In this document: positions 8,619 through 16,097 of the stretch, piece after piece
Position numbering within the stretch: position 1 is the first letter of the stretch
How the letters are laid out: each line of letters starts with the position of its first letter
NCBI GenBank assembly: GCA_021820485.1
Contig: JAKADO010000025.1
Span: forward strand, 1 to 36,213
Length of the DNA stretch: 36,213 nucleotides
Direction of reading: 5' to 3'
From: Bacillota bacterium
GTDB taxonomy: Bacteria > Bacillota > Sulfobacillia > Sulfobacillales > Sulfobacillaceae
The notes under the pieces: generated by a model
Databases searched by the model: none
The model's input: only the letters and a program-made list of their open reading frames with translations
What the model was told of the DNA's origin: nothing
Translations under genes and position numbers: made by a program

Positions 8619-10301
8619 CTAAACCTCCATGATGATGGGCAAAATCATCGGACGACGCTTGGTCTTGTCCCACAGAAACCGCCCCAATGTCTCTCGTACG
8701 GCCGACTTGATGGCCGACCATTCAGACAGGTTGTTGCCTTCCAACTGCGACAAGGCGGACTTCACCCGCTGCCGCGCTTCGTCCAGCAACGCTTCCGATT
8801 CCCGGACGTAGACAAAGCCGCGCGATACGATGTCGGGGCCTGACACCAAAAGTCCGCTTTGGGCGTCCATGCCAACCACGACAATGAGAATGCCGTCATT
8901 GGAGAGCTGCTTTCGGTCCCTTAGCACAATGTTACCCACATCGCCCACACCCACGCCATCCACCAGAACCTTGCCCGACGGCACACTGCCCACAATCGCG
9001 CCCGACTCCTTGGTGAACTCGAACACGGAGCCATTCTCGCCAATCAAAATGTGCGACGGCTCGATGCCCACGTCCTGCGCCAAGCGGGAGTGATGGACCA
9101 AGTGCCGGTACTCGCCGTGAACGGGAACAAAGTATTGCGGCCGCACCAAGTTGAGCATCAGCTTCAACTCTTCTTGGCAGGCGTGTCCAGATACGTGGAT
9201 GTTGGAGGCTGAACCGTACACCACATGGGCACCCAACCGGTATAGGTTGTCAATCGTTCGCGCCACGTACTTCTCGTTGCCGGGAATGGCAGTGGCGGAA
9301 ATAATCACCGTGTCGCCGGGCACAATGGTGACCTTGCGGTGGTCAGCGGTCGACATGCGGGTCAACGCGGACATCGGTTCACCCTGCGAGCCGGTGGTCA
9401 CAATGACAATCTGTTCCGCGGGGAGTTTCTTCACCTCTTCGATGTCCATCCAAGTTCCCGGCGGAAAATCGAGGTATCCCAACTCGATTGCCTTTTGGAC
9501 CACGTTTTCCATGCTCCGCCCCACGACCGCGACACGCCGATGATGGCGAACCGCCGCCTCCACCACTTGCCGCACCCGGTGCACCTGGGATGCGAAGGAC
9601 GCTACGATGACGCGGCCCTCGGCGCCTTCCATGACACGATCGAAGGTCTTACCGACCGTCTTTTCCGACGGCGTATATCCGGGTCGCTCCGCGTTGGTGC
9701 TGTCAGCTAACAAGAGCAGCACGCCCTCGCGCCCCACTTCCGCCAACCGATGAAAGTCCGCCACCCGGCCATCAACCGGAGTGTGGTCAAATTTGAAGTC
9801 GCCGGTGTGCACCACGGTGCCAACCGGATTCTTGATGATGAGGCCACAGGCGTCCGGAATGGAGTGGTTGACGCGGAACAGTTCGACAGAAAAGCTGCCG
9901 GCCCGCACGACTTCACCCGGCTCCAGGGCTCGCGATGACGGGTGCAGGCTGATTTGGTGCTCCTGCAGCTTCAATTCCACCATGCCAATCGTCAACCGCG
10001 CTCCATATACTGGGACACTCATTTGCCGCAGCACATAAGGCAACGCGCCGATGTGGTCCTCGTGCCCGTGGGTCAGAAAGATTGCGCGCACACGGTCACG
10101 GTTCTCCAGCAAAAACGAAATGTCCGGCAGGACGATGTCAATGCCGGGCATGTCCTCCTCCGGAAAAGCCAGTCCTGAGTCAATCAAAATGATGTCGTTT
10201 CCATGAACGACAGCCGCCATATTTTTTCCAATTTCCCCAAGTCCTCCCAGGGGAATAAATTGGAGTTTGCCTGGGGATAGTTTCGTAGCCAGACTCTCCA
10301 C
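8619..10301 (-). CDS. rnj: Ribonuclease J
   Basis: RNase J is a zinc-dependent endo/5'-exoribonuclease central to RNA decay and rRNA maturation in Firmicutes. The protein is 560 residues from the GTG at 10301. The beta-lactamase metal motif HGHEDH is at residues 78-83. PLGGLGEIGKN is at 17-27, the beta-CASP domain covers the middle, and a C-terminal domain holds SRGFVYV and RRPMILPIIMEV. The GTG at 10301 shares its first base with the AGGAGG ribosome site (10306-10301), leaving no spacer. The only codon at a normal distance is a CTG at 10292, 8 bases from the site, which would give 557 residues and an N-terminus close to known RNase J proteins. It occupies the Bacillus ymfA/rnjB position downstream of dapA, with its own promoter. 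Confidence 0.93.
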   Translation of the reverse strand: MESLATKLSPGKLQFIPLGGLGEIGKNMAAVVHGNDIILIDSGLAFPEEDMPGIDIVLPDISFLLENRDRVRAIFLTHGHEDHIGALPYVLRQMSVPVYGARLTIGMVELKLQEHQISLHPSSRALEPGEVVRAGSFSVELFRVNHSIPDACGLIIKNPVGTVVHTGDFKFDHTPVDGRVADFHRLAEVGREGVLLLLADSTNAERPGYTPSEKTVGKTFDRVMEGAEGRVIVASFASQVHRVRQVVEAAVRHHRRVAVVGRSMENVVQKAIELGYLDFPPGTWMDIEEVKKLPAEQIVIVTTGSQGEPMSALTRMSTADHRKVTIVPGDTVIISATAIPGNEKYVARTIDNLYRLGAHVVYGSASNIHVSGHACQEELKLMLNLVRPQYFVPVHGEYRHLVHHSRLAQDVGIEPSHILIGENGSVFEFTKESGAIVGSVPSGKVLVDGVGVGDVGNIVLRDRKQLSNDGILIVVVGMDAQSGLLVSGPDIVSRGFVYVRESEALLDEARQRVKSALSQLEGNNLSEWSAIKSAVRETLGRFLWDKTKRRPMILPIIMEV

Positions 10302-10324
10302 CTCCTGTAATAGTCATGCACAAG

Positions 10325-10350
10325 AAAACGCCCCTAGTCTTTGACTAGGG
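10325..10350 (-). terminator. Terminator-like hairpin between dapA and rnj
   Basis: CCCTAGTC and GACTAGGG (10350-10343 with 10339-10332 on the minus strand) form a perfect 8-bp stem with a 3-base loop. It is followed by GCG and four T. It could end part of the dap operon transcript. It also lies downstream of the rnj promoter, inside the rnj leader, so it may instead be a leader structure or partial attenuator. The T run is short, so strong termination is unlikely. Confidence 0.45.
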
Positions 10351-10457
10351 ACTTATGCCAGGGGTCATACAATCCGAACCTGTTCCATCGGCCCCGGTCG
10401 CTCTCAATGCCAATGGTCTGGGCTCAATTTCCCTCCGAGCACTAAGTCATCATCCGT

Positions 10458-10486
10458 ATTGTACCCTACTGAGATGCCCAATGCAA
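10458..10486 (-). promoter_or_regulatory. Candidate sigma-A promoter for rnj
   Basis: On the minus strand TTGCAT (10486-10481) and TACAAT (10463-10458) are separated by exactly 17 bases. The -10 matches TATAAT in 5 of 6 positions, the -35 only in the TTG. It overlaps the last bases before and after the dapA stop (10489-10491 starts three bases upstream). Transcription would begin near 10451, giving a leader of about 150 bases that contains the hairpin at 10332-10350. Confidence 0.5.
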
Positions 10487-10488
10487 TC

Positions 10489-11391
10489 TTACGCGCGGAG
10501 AGATTGGTCGTCGTTTCCATTGAGGTGCTGATACGCCTCCCAAAGGGGCTCCAACCGACTCGTGCCGCCCATCGCCAAAGGCGGGCGCACGCCGCCTACA
10601 TTCAGCCCCAATCGGTTCATCAGCCACTTCAAGGGAATGGGGTTTGACTCCAAAAAGAGCGCATTGGCCAGCGGCCAAAAGACCTCGTGCAGGCGGATGG
10701 CCTCCGCCTGCCGCCCGGATCGATACGCCTCTACCAGCGCCCGCATGTGGCCAGCGGCGACGTGCGACGCCACCGAAACAATCCCAGTGGCCCCGACTGC
10801 CAAACTGGGCAGCAGCAAGGCATCGTCACCGCTGTACAGCATCACTTCTGGCGGCAGTGCACGGTGCATGGCAATCATGGCGGTGATGGTGCCGGCCGCT
10901 TCCTTGACCGCCAGAATGTTGGCGGCTTGGCGATGAGCTTCAACCACCACCTCAGGCGGAATCTGCACGCCGGTGCGTCCCGGAACGTCATAAATCATCA
11001 CCGGCCGTGTGGTGTGCCGCGCGGCTTCCCGAAAGTGCGACACCAGGCCCGCCGCCGGCGGCTTGTTGTAATAGGGCGCCACGATGAGCATGCCGTCCGC
11101 TCCCCAACTGTCCGCCGCCTCGGTCAGGCGGATGGTTTCTCGGGTGTCGTTGCTGCCCGTGCCGATCCAGACCGGGACTTCAGCGGGGAGAGCGGCGCGA
11201 ACCGCTCGAAAGAGGCGCTCGCGCTCGCTGAGCGAAAGACCATAGGCTTCGCCCGTGGACCCGGCCACTACGAACCCGTCGGAGCCTTCGTACCAGAGCT
11301 TCCGAGCGAGGTCGGCGGCCTGAACGGGGTTGACTTCCCCAGTCGGGTCGTATGGCGTGACCAACGCGGTGACAATGGTCGGCCAATTCAT
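10489..11391 (-). CDS. dapA: 4-hydroxy-tetrahydrodipicolinate synthase
   Basis: DapA condenses pyruvate with aspartate semialdehyde at the entry to the diaminopimelate/lysine pathway. Its product is also the precursor of dipicolinic acid. The protein is 300 residues, the typical length. The Schiff-base lysine is Lys163 (AVKEA), the catalytic Tyr is 134 in YDVPGRT, and GSTGE is at 44-48. Most DapA proteins have GTTGE there, so the first triad hydroxyl is Ser45 rather than Thr, a conservative change. The ATG at 11391 overlaps the dapG stop (ATGA). It is the last gene of the spoVFA-spoVFB-asd-dapG-dapA operon. A non-DapA aldolase of the same superfamily is unlikely given the neighbours. Confidence 0.94.
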   Translation of the reverse strand: MNWPTIVTALVTPYDPTGEVNPVQAADLARKLWYEGSDGFVVAGSTGEAYGLSLSERERLFRAVRAALPAEVPVWIGTGSNDTRETIRLTEAADSWGADGMLIVAPYYNKPPAAGLVSHFREAARHTTRPVMIYDVPGRTGVQIPPEVVVEAHRQAANILAVKEAAGTITAMIAMHRALPPEVMLYSGDDALLLPSLAVGATGIVSVASHVAAGHMRALVEAYRSGRQAEAIRLHEVFWPLANALFLESNPIPLKWLMNRLGLNVGGVRPPLAMGGTSRLEPLWEAYQHLNGNDDQSLRA

Positions 11392-12623
11392 AGAGAGGGC
11401 ACCTCCCGGTCCAATCCAAACTGCTGATGCAAGGCACGCACCGCAGGTTCCATGTCCTTTTTTTCCAACAACAGGGTAATGGTGGCGTGAGAGTCAGCCG
11501 ACTGCAGCACATCTATCCCTTCCCGCGCCAGCGCCTCCATCACCCGCCCCACCACCCCGGGCAGGCCCTCAATGGCCGAGCCCACCACAGAAACCTTGGC
11601 GCGGTCGTCAAAGACCGCATAAGGGAAGTCGAGTTCCGTCAACGCCCCTTCCACGATGGGCCGGACCGGAACCGCCACGCAAAAGAACACATGGTCGGTA
11701 AAGAGGTTGATAAGGTCAACCGACACCCCGCGCTTTCCCAACAAGTCGAACAGGCGATACACCCAGCGATTGCCCACCGTTTCCGGACGCTTGACCTGAA
11801 ACTGGATGAGATCGCGCAATTGGGTCACCCCGGTCACGGCGTGGTCCGGGTCGCGATGCCCCCACGAATCGAGAACGCGGCGACCGGGTCCGACCAGGGT
11901 GCCGGCCGCACTTGAGAATGTCGAACGAATGCGTACGGGCACCGAAAATTGCCGTGCCAATTCGACAGCCCGCGGATGAATGACCCGAGCGCCAAGATTC
12001 GCCAATTGAAACACCTCTTGATAGTCCATCTCGCGGATGGTGCGGGCTTCCGGCACAATGCGCGGATCGGCCGTCTTAATGCCATCCACATCTGTAAAAA
12101 TTTCCACCACATCAGCCCCGAGCGCGGCGCCTAACGCAACCGCCGTCGTATCGCTGCCACCGCGCCCCAGCGTGGTGACCAGGCCGTCATCCCCAACCCC
12201 CTGGAATCCGGCCACCACCGGCACTCGCCCCGACTCCAGCGAGGCCTTGAGGCGATCCGGCTCAAGCTTGATAATTTGGGCATCGCCGTGCCGGCTGTCG
12301 GTGAGAATGCCGGCTTGACCGCCCGTCATGACTTCCGGGTCCAGCCCATGCTCCCGCAAATGCCCCGCCATCACCACCGCGCTGATTAACTCTCCGCAAC
12401 TGACCAGTAGATCGGTTTCCACCTCAGGAGAATGCGGCAGGGCGCTCAAGAGACCAAGCAAGGTGTCCGTAGCGTACGGATCGCCGCGACGCCCCATCGC
12501 GGACACGACGACCACCGGCCGAAAGCCGTTTTGGATGGCAGTGCTCACCCAATCGACCACCAGCCGGCGCTGCGCCGCCTCGCGGACCGACGTGCCTCCG
12601 AACTTCTGCACAACAACTCTCAT
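11388..12623 (-). CDS. dapG: Aspartate kinase (DapG type)
   Basis: The enzyme phosphorylates aspartate, the first step to diaminopimelate, lysine, threonine and methionine. The protein is 411 residues from ATG 12623. The start is supported by GGAGGAGG ten bases upstream and by the ATGA overlap with the asd stop. KFGGTS is at residues 7-12. The middle contains TTLGRGGSDTTA and FTDVDG, and the C-terminal third carries two ACT domains with the conserved VSVVGSAIEGLPGVVGRVMEAL phrase divided between them. In Bacillus the isozyme at this locus is the diaminopimelate-inhibited DapG. That assignment rests on position, since feedback specificity cannot be read from sequence by eye. Confidence 0.93.
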   Translation of the reverse strand: MRVVVQKFGGTSVREAAQRRLVVDWVSTAIQNGFRPVVVVSAMGRRGDPYATDTLLGLLSALPHSPEVETDLLVSCGELISAVVMAGHLREHGLDPEVMTGGQAGILTDSRHGDAQIIKLEPDRLKASLESGRVPVVAGFQGVGDDGLVTTLGRGGSDTTAVALGAALGADVVEIFTDVDGIKTADPRIVPEARTIREMDYQEVFQLANLGARVIHPRAVELARQFSVPVRIRSTFSSAAGTLVGPGRRVLDSWGHRDPDHAVTGVTQLRDLIQFQVKRPETVGNRWVYRLFDLLGKRGVSVDLINLFTDHVFFCVAVPVRPIVEGALTELDFPYAVFDDRAKVSVVGSAIEGLPGVVGRVMEALAREGIDVLQSADSHATITLLLEKKDMEPAVRALHQQFGLDREVPSL

Positions 12624-13642
12624 CGAACGGCCGCCTCCTCCACAGACCAACGAGCGGCCAGCATTCGCATGATGTCGATGGCATTGGTCGCTGCCCCACG
12701 GCGCAAGTTGTCGGCCACCACAAACAGATGCAAGCCGCGCGGATGGTGGGGATCCTTGCGGATTCGACCCACCAGCACATCGTCCTGCCCCGCCGCATCC
12801 CGAGGCGTTGGCACCAGTCCTCGTGCCGGATCATCCACAATCCGCACCGATGGTCCTTTCCCAAGCGCCGCGCGAACGGCGTCCATGCTCCACGGCTCCC
12901 GGGTCTCAATGTAGACCGACTCAGCGTGCCCGACATACACCGGCACACGTACGGCGGTCGCGCTCAAAGCCAACTCTTCGCCCAGAATCTTGCTGGTTTC
13001 CCGCATGAGTTTCCATTCTTCTCCGGTATAATCCCCATCCCCAAAGCTGTCGCAAAACGGCAGCACGTTATGGGCGATGGGCACCGGGTAAACGACGGGA
13101 TTGAGCGCCTCACCGCGAATCTGATGACGGGTCTCGTCCTCAAGTTCTGTCACCGCTTCCCGGCCCGTTCCCGAGACGGCTTGGTACGTGGAGACAATGA
13201 TCCGTTCGAGTCCAAACTGCCGAGCCAGCGGCGCCAACGCAATCACCAACTGAATGGTTGAGCAATTGGGACTGGCAATCAAGCGCGCATCGCCGATGGT
13301 GGCTCCATTAACCTCCGGCACCACCAACGGCACATCGGGAACCATCCTAAACCGGCTTGACTTGTCAATGACTGTAACGCCTGCTTCGGTGGCCTTCGGC
13401 GCATACGCTTCGCTGACGGGGTTCCCTGCGGCAAAGAAGGCCACATCCACGCGCGACCAGTCCATGCCGTCGAGCGGCTCGACCGGAATCGACCGGCCTC
13501 CGAAGATCACGGAGCGGCCGCCTCCCTCTCTAGCCAAGGCCACCAACTCCGACACTGGCACACGGTATTCCTGCAGCACCTCTAAAATCGTCTGCCCGAC
13601 CAACCCGGTCGCTCCCACGATGGCAATCCGATATCCTGACAC
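12620..13642 (-). CDS. asd: Aspartate-semialdehyde dehydrogenase
   Basis: The enzyme reduces aspartyl phosphate to aspartate semialdehyde with NADPH. From GTG 13642 it is 340 residues, typical of the family. The Rossmann GATGLVG is at 10-16. The catalytic Cys127 lies in SPNCST. QAVSGTGREA, and VPVYVGHAESV further on, are also family signatures. A GTG at 13651 is in frame, but the TAGGAG site would be only one base away. GTG 13642 has about ten bases of spacing and an N-terminus that matches homologues. The stop overlaps the dapG start (ATGA), and the gene sits just behind spoVFB. Confidence 0.94.
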   Translation of the reverse strand: MSGYRIAIVGATGLVGQTILEVLQEYRVPVSELVALAREGGGRSVIFGGRSIPVEPLDGMDWSRVDVAFFAAGNPVSEAYAPKATEAGVTVIDKSSRFRMVPDVPLVVPEVNGATIGDARLIASPNCSTIQLVIALAPLARQFGLERIIVSTYQAVSGTGREAVTELEDETRHQIRGEALNPVVYPVPIAHNVLPFCDSFGDGDYTGEEWKLMRETSKILGEELALSATAVRVPVYVGHAESVYIETREPWSMDAVRAALGKGPSVRIVDDPARGLVPTPRDAAGQDDVLVGRIRKDPHHPRGLHLFVVADNLRRGAATNAIDIMRMLAARWSVEEAAVR

Positions 13643-13662
13643 AGACGTCACACTCCTACGAA

Positions 13663-14256
13663 TTATTTCCAGGGCACCAAGAGAGGCTGCAGTTGTTCGC
13701 CCCGCAATGCTTTCTGGACACTCGGCACCATAAGTTCCAGGTGCGCATCCAACGAGCGGGGTTTCTGGACTGGATCGTCTTGGCCAAACGGAACGAAATA
13801 GATGTTGCGGGCGGTCAGCAAACGGCCCAGGTTCACCGCGTTCATTCCCAACAAGTCGTTGGACGTAATGGCCAACAGCACGGGATGGCCGTTTCTCAGC
13901 TGCGCCTTGACGGCCATTGTCACGGGCGAATCATTAATGGCATTGGCGATTTTGGCAAGGGTGTTGCCCGTGCAGGGCATCACCAGGACCACGTCAAACC
14001 AGTGCTTGGGACCGCTGGGTTCCACATCCGGAATGGACAGCAGCATCTCGCGATTGGCAGCTTGGGTTATGGCCGAGCGCCAGTAATCCGGGGTGCCAAA
14101 GCGCGTTTCTACGGTGAGAATGCTGTGCGATACAATCGGCGTGACTTCCGCCCCTTCATCCACCAACTCTTTCATTGTAGCGACTGCGCGCGCCAAATTA
14201 CAGTGGGAAGCCGCCATTGCGACCCCAATTCGCACTCCCGATAGGTTTCCCATCAT
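13663..14256 (-). CDS. spoVFB: Dipicolinate synthase subunit B
   Basis: With SpoVFA this flavoprotein-like subunit makes dipicolinic acid from hydroxy-tetrahydrodipicolinate in the mother cell. The acid then fills the spore core as the calcium chelate. The protein is 197 residues, the Bacillus length. Family segments are GVRIGVAMAASHC at the N-terminus, PCTGNTLAKIANAINDSPVT in the middle, and VPFGQDDPVQKP near the end. ATG 14256 (or 14253) follows AGGAGG at usable spacing. It overlaps the end of spoVFA by 59 bases in another frame, so translation is probably coupled. The gene is 20 bases ahead of asd. The identification is secure. Confidence 0.95.
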   Translation of the reverse strand: MMGNLSGVRIGVAMAASHCNLARAVATMKELVDEGAEVTPIVSHSILTVETRFGTPDYWRSAITQAANREMLLSIPDVEPSGPKHWFDVVLVMPCTGNTLAKIANAINDSPVTMAVKAQLRNGHPVLLAITSNDLLGMNAVNLGRLLTARNIYFVPFGQDDPVQKPRSLDAHLELMVPSVQKALRGEQLQPLLVPWK

Positions 14257-15091
14257 CCCACTCCTCCTCTAACACCAACCCCAGCGTCTCCCATACAATC
14301 TCCGCCGCCCGAATGGGCGCCACTTTTCCGGGAATGCTGAGGATCTGCTGGTACTTCATCCGCATGGACTCGCTCATCGCCAATTCCGGCACCAACCCCC
14401 CTGGAATGGAAGCTAGGTCAATGATCCATTCCGGCCCTGAGCCGTGGAACCAACTGGCGTTCAGGACCGGTGCCGGCGCGGTATTGAAAACACCGTCCAA
14501 GTGGGGACGGGGTGTCACTTCCAAGGGATAGGCCGGGTGTCCGAGAGCTCGAGCCATGGCCCGTTTTTCAATCAGACGCTCGAACACGACCACGCGAGCG
14601 CCGTATCGCGATAGGCGATCCGCGAGCACCATGCCGACGCGGCCAAACCCGATTACACCCACAGGTCGGTCAAAGAGGGTTTTTCCGGATCGGCCGATGG
14701 CCGCCTGAATGGCGCCCTCGGCGGTCGGGATAGCGTTGAGCCACATGAAACTGGATTCCAAGCGATATTGCACGGTACGAATGCCTATCGCCCGGCACCA
14801 TTCCATCACGCGGCTGCCGATCAGTCCAGCCGCCACAAGCCCACCCGTCCCCATGCGCTCCAGCACGTCGCGTGTGAGTGTGACGGTTCCGTTGATGGTT
14901 TGCATCCCGCCGTCGGAACCGATGCCAGTCATTGGTCCGATGACCACATCGGGGGCAGGGTCGGCCGGCACATAGGGTGGGACCCCTTCCGCCTCGAGCC
15001 CCCAACCGCGCACGTGATAACCACGGTCGCGAAGCATCTGGCACAGCCAGACGTCGCGGGTGTCGCCACCCGCCACAACAATACTGCGCAT
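14198..15091 (-). CDS. spoVFA: Dipicolinate synthase subunit A
   Basis: This NAD(P)H-dependent subunit of dipicolinate synthase is 297 residues from ATG 15091, the Bacillus length. It begins MRSIVVAGGDTRDVWLCQML, which aligns with the IAVIGGDARQ start of Bacillus SpoVFA. The nucleotide-binding GFGRVG is at residues 148-153, preceded by IPTAEGAIQAAI. IDLASIPGG lies near 240. In-frame starts at 15106 (ATG) and 15112 (GTG) exist. If the sigma-K-like promoter at 15120-15128 is real, transcripts begin near 15113. That would leave a ribosome site only for 15091 (GGGAG at 15104-15100). It is the first gene of an operon linking spore dipicolinate to the diaminopimelate pathway. Confidence 0.93.
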   Translation of the reverse strand: MRSIVVAGGDTRDVWLCQMLRDRGYHVRGWGLEAEGVPPYVPADPAPDVVIGPMTGIGSDGGMQTINGTVTLTRDVLERMGTGGLVAAGLIGSRVMEWCRAIGIRTVQYRLESSFMWLNAIPTAEGAIQAAIGRSGKTLFDRPVGVIGFGRVGMVLADRLSRYGARVVVFERLIEKRAMARALGHPAYPLEVTPRPHLDGVFNTAPAPVLNASWFHGSGPEWIIDLASIPGGLVPELAMSESMRMKYQQILSIPGKVAPIRAAEIVWETLGLVLEEEWDDGKPIGSANWGRNGGFPL

Positions 15092-15119
15092 CCTCTCCAC
15101 TCCCATCCTCACTCCCGTG

Positions 15120-15147
15120 TATCATACGGAAGCCCGAGGTCAGGCGT
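15120..15147 (-). promoter_or_regulatory. Candidate sigma-K promoter for spoVFA-spoVFB-asd-dapG-dapA
   Basis: On the minus strand CGTATGATA (15128-15120) matches the sigma-K -10 form CATAnnnTA except for one base. An AC dinucleotide (about 15147-15146, in GGCACGCC) lies 17 bases upstream, as expected. The same bases contain TATGAT, a good sigma-A -10, but with no matching -35. Bacillus spoVF is sigma-K controlled. A vegetative promoter for asd-dapG-dapA must then lie elsewhere, and I did not find it. Confidence 0.4.
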
Positions 15148-15216
15148 GCCTCGAGAATGGCAAAAAGACCCCGGCCGGGCAAAGCCCGCGAGGCTGAATC
15201 GGATTGGACCCGATCT

Positions 15217-15246
15217 AGAAAGAAGGGAGAGGCCTTCGCCTCTCCC
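15217..15246 (-). terminator. Rho-independent terminator after the GSP17M-like gene
   Basis: GGGAGAGGC and GCCTCTCCC (15246-15238 with 15233-15225) form a perfect 9-bp stem with a GAAG tetraloop on the minus strand, followed by TTCTTTCT. It begins two bases after the stop codon at 15249 and isolates that gene from spoVFA. Confidence 0.9.
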
Positions 15247-15248
15247 GA

Positions 15249-15728
15249 CTAGTGCACGTAGATATCGTGAGCGCCATGATCTTTAAAAAGCTGCTTGGCT
15301 TTGTCCACCTCTTGGCTGTCAGTTTGCACCATCACCAGCACGTTGCCTTCCTTGACGCGCTGTTCCAGATGCTCGCTCTCCGCACGCGGAATCCCGTAGT
15401 CCATCAATCCCCCAACCAGCCCGCCGGCGGCGGCACCGGTCAGGGTTGCGGCCAACGGCCCCATCGCCAAAATCGGCCCGATGCCGGGAATGGCCAAGGC
15501 ACCGGCGCTGGCAAGAAGACCGACTGTGCCTCCAGCAGCCGCGCCCCAGCCCAAGCCGCTCGACAGGTCGTGCGTGCCGTGGCCGGTCGGATGTCCCTTC
15601 TCGGTGTGCCCATCATGCCGGGCAACAACCGAAATCTTCTTGTCGGACACGCCGCGATGCTCCAGTTCATGCACAACCTGATCAGCCGTGTGATGATCCG
15701 GAAAAGCCCCAACAACTGTTTTTGACAT
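15249..15728 (-). CDS. GSP17M/YflT-like general stress protein
   Basis: The protein is 159 residues. The N-terminal 45 residues (TVVGAFPDHHTADQVVHELEHRGVSDKKISVVAR) form the alpha/beta domain shared by Bacillus general stress protein 17M and many low-molecular stress proteins. A His/Gly-rich stretch follows. Then comes a Gly/Ala-rich hydrophobic region (about 63-115) that may insert in or associate with membranes. A C-terminal half-domain ends VLVMVQTDSQEVDKAKQLFKDHGAHDIYV. Function is not established; stress or stationary-phase expression is the family theme. ATG 15728 follows a GGGGGG ribosome site. An ATG at 15755 is in frame but lacks a site. The ribosome site is locked in a 12-bp leader stem (15729-15787), and a strong terminator follows the gene. 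Confidence 0.8.
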   Translation of the reverse strand: MSKTVVGAFPDHHTADQVVHELEHRGVSDKKISVVARHDGHTEKGHPTGHGTHDLSSGLGWGAAAGGTVGLLASAGALAIPGIGPILAMGPLAATLTGAAAGGLVGGLMDYGIPRAESEHLEQRVKEGNVLVMVQTDSQEVDKAKQLFKDHGAHDIYVH

Positions 15729-15787
15729 AAAGCGCCCCCCTTTCATATCTGCCATGCGTGGCTAGCATGTGAATCGGGGGGCGCTTT
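15729..15787 (-). promoter_or_regulatory. Leader hairpin sequestering the ribosome site of the stress gene
   Basis: On the minus strand 15787-15776 (AAAGCGCCCCCC) and 15740-15729 (GGGGGGCGCTTT) are perfect reverse complements: a 12-bp, mostly GC stem around a 35-base loop. The loop itself can form a 5-bp CATGC/GCATG stem. The 3' arm contains the whole GGGGGG Shine-Dalgarno and ends directly at the start codon (15728). No U tract follows, so it does not look like a terminator. It could be a thermometer-like or ligand/protein-controlled translation switch, or simply a processing element behind ymxH. Confidence 0.55.
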
Positions 15788-15795
15788 TCAATCGG

Positions 15796-16053
15796 TTAAT
15801 TTTGACCAGAATTCGCGATTTTTGGCACGTCCGCCAGGTCCACAATCATCACTTCTGGTCCGACGCGGCGAATGGCCGACCAGGGAATCTCAATCCGCTG
15901 GCCGCGGTTGAGGCGGCCGCGTTGCGGGACGATAATCGCCTGAATCGTGCCAGTTTCGGGATCAATGACCAAGTCGCTGTCGCCCAGCGACCCGAGGCGG
16001 CCACCATTGGTCAAATTGATAATGTCTTTAGAGGCCAACTCACTCATCCGCAT
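15796..16053 (-). CDS. ymxH: YlmC/YmxH family PRC-barrel sporulation protein
   Basis: This 85-residue protein is the same length as Bacillus YmxH and begins MRMSELASKDIINLTNGGRLGSLGDSDLVID. A PRC-barrel-like beta domain carries IEIPWSAIRRVGPEVMIVDL. YmxH/YlmC proteins are conserved in spore formers next to the M16 peptidase gene; their molecular role is unknown. ATG 16053 has AGGAGG with eight bases of spacing, and the in-frame ATG at 16071 lacks one. The family position (M16 peptidase, then ymxH, then spoVFA) is kept here. However, a dUTPase-like gene lies upstream and a stress gene has been inserted downstream. Confidence 0.9.
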   Translation of the reverse strand: MRMSELASKDIINLTNGGRLGSLGDSDLVIDPETGTIQAIIVPQRGRLNRGQRIEIPWSAIRRVGPEVMIVDLADVPKIANSGQN

Positions 16054-16097
16054 AACGCGCCCCTCCTTCACCAGAGGTTATGTCCGCCAGGTCGAAT

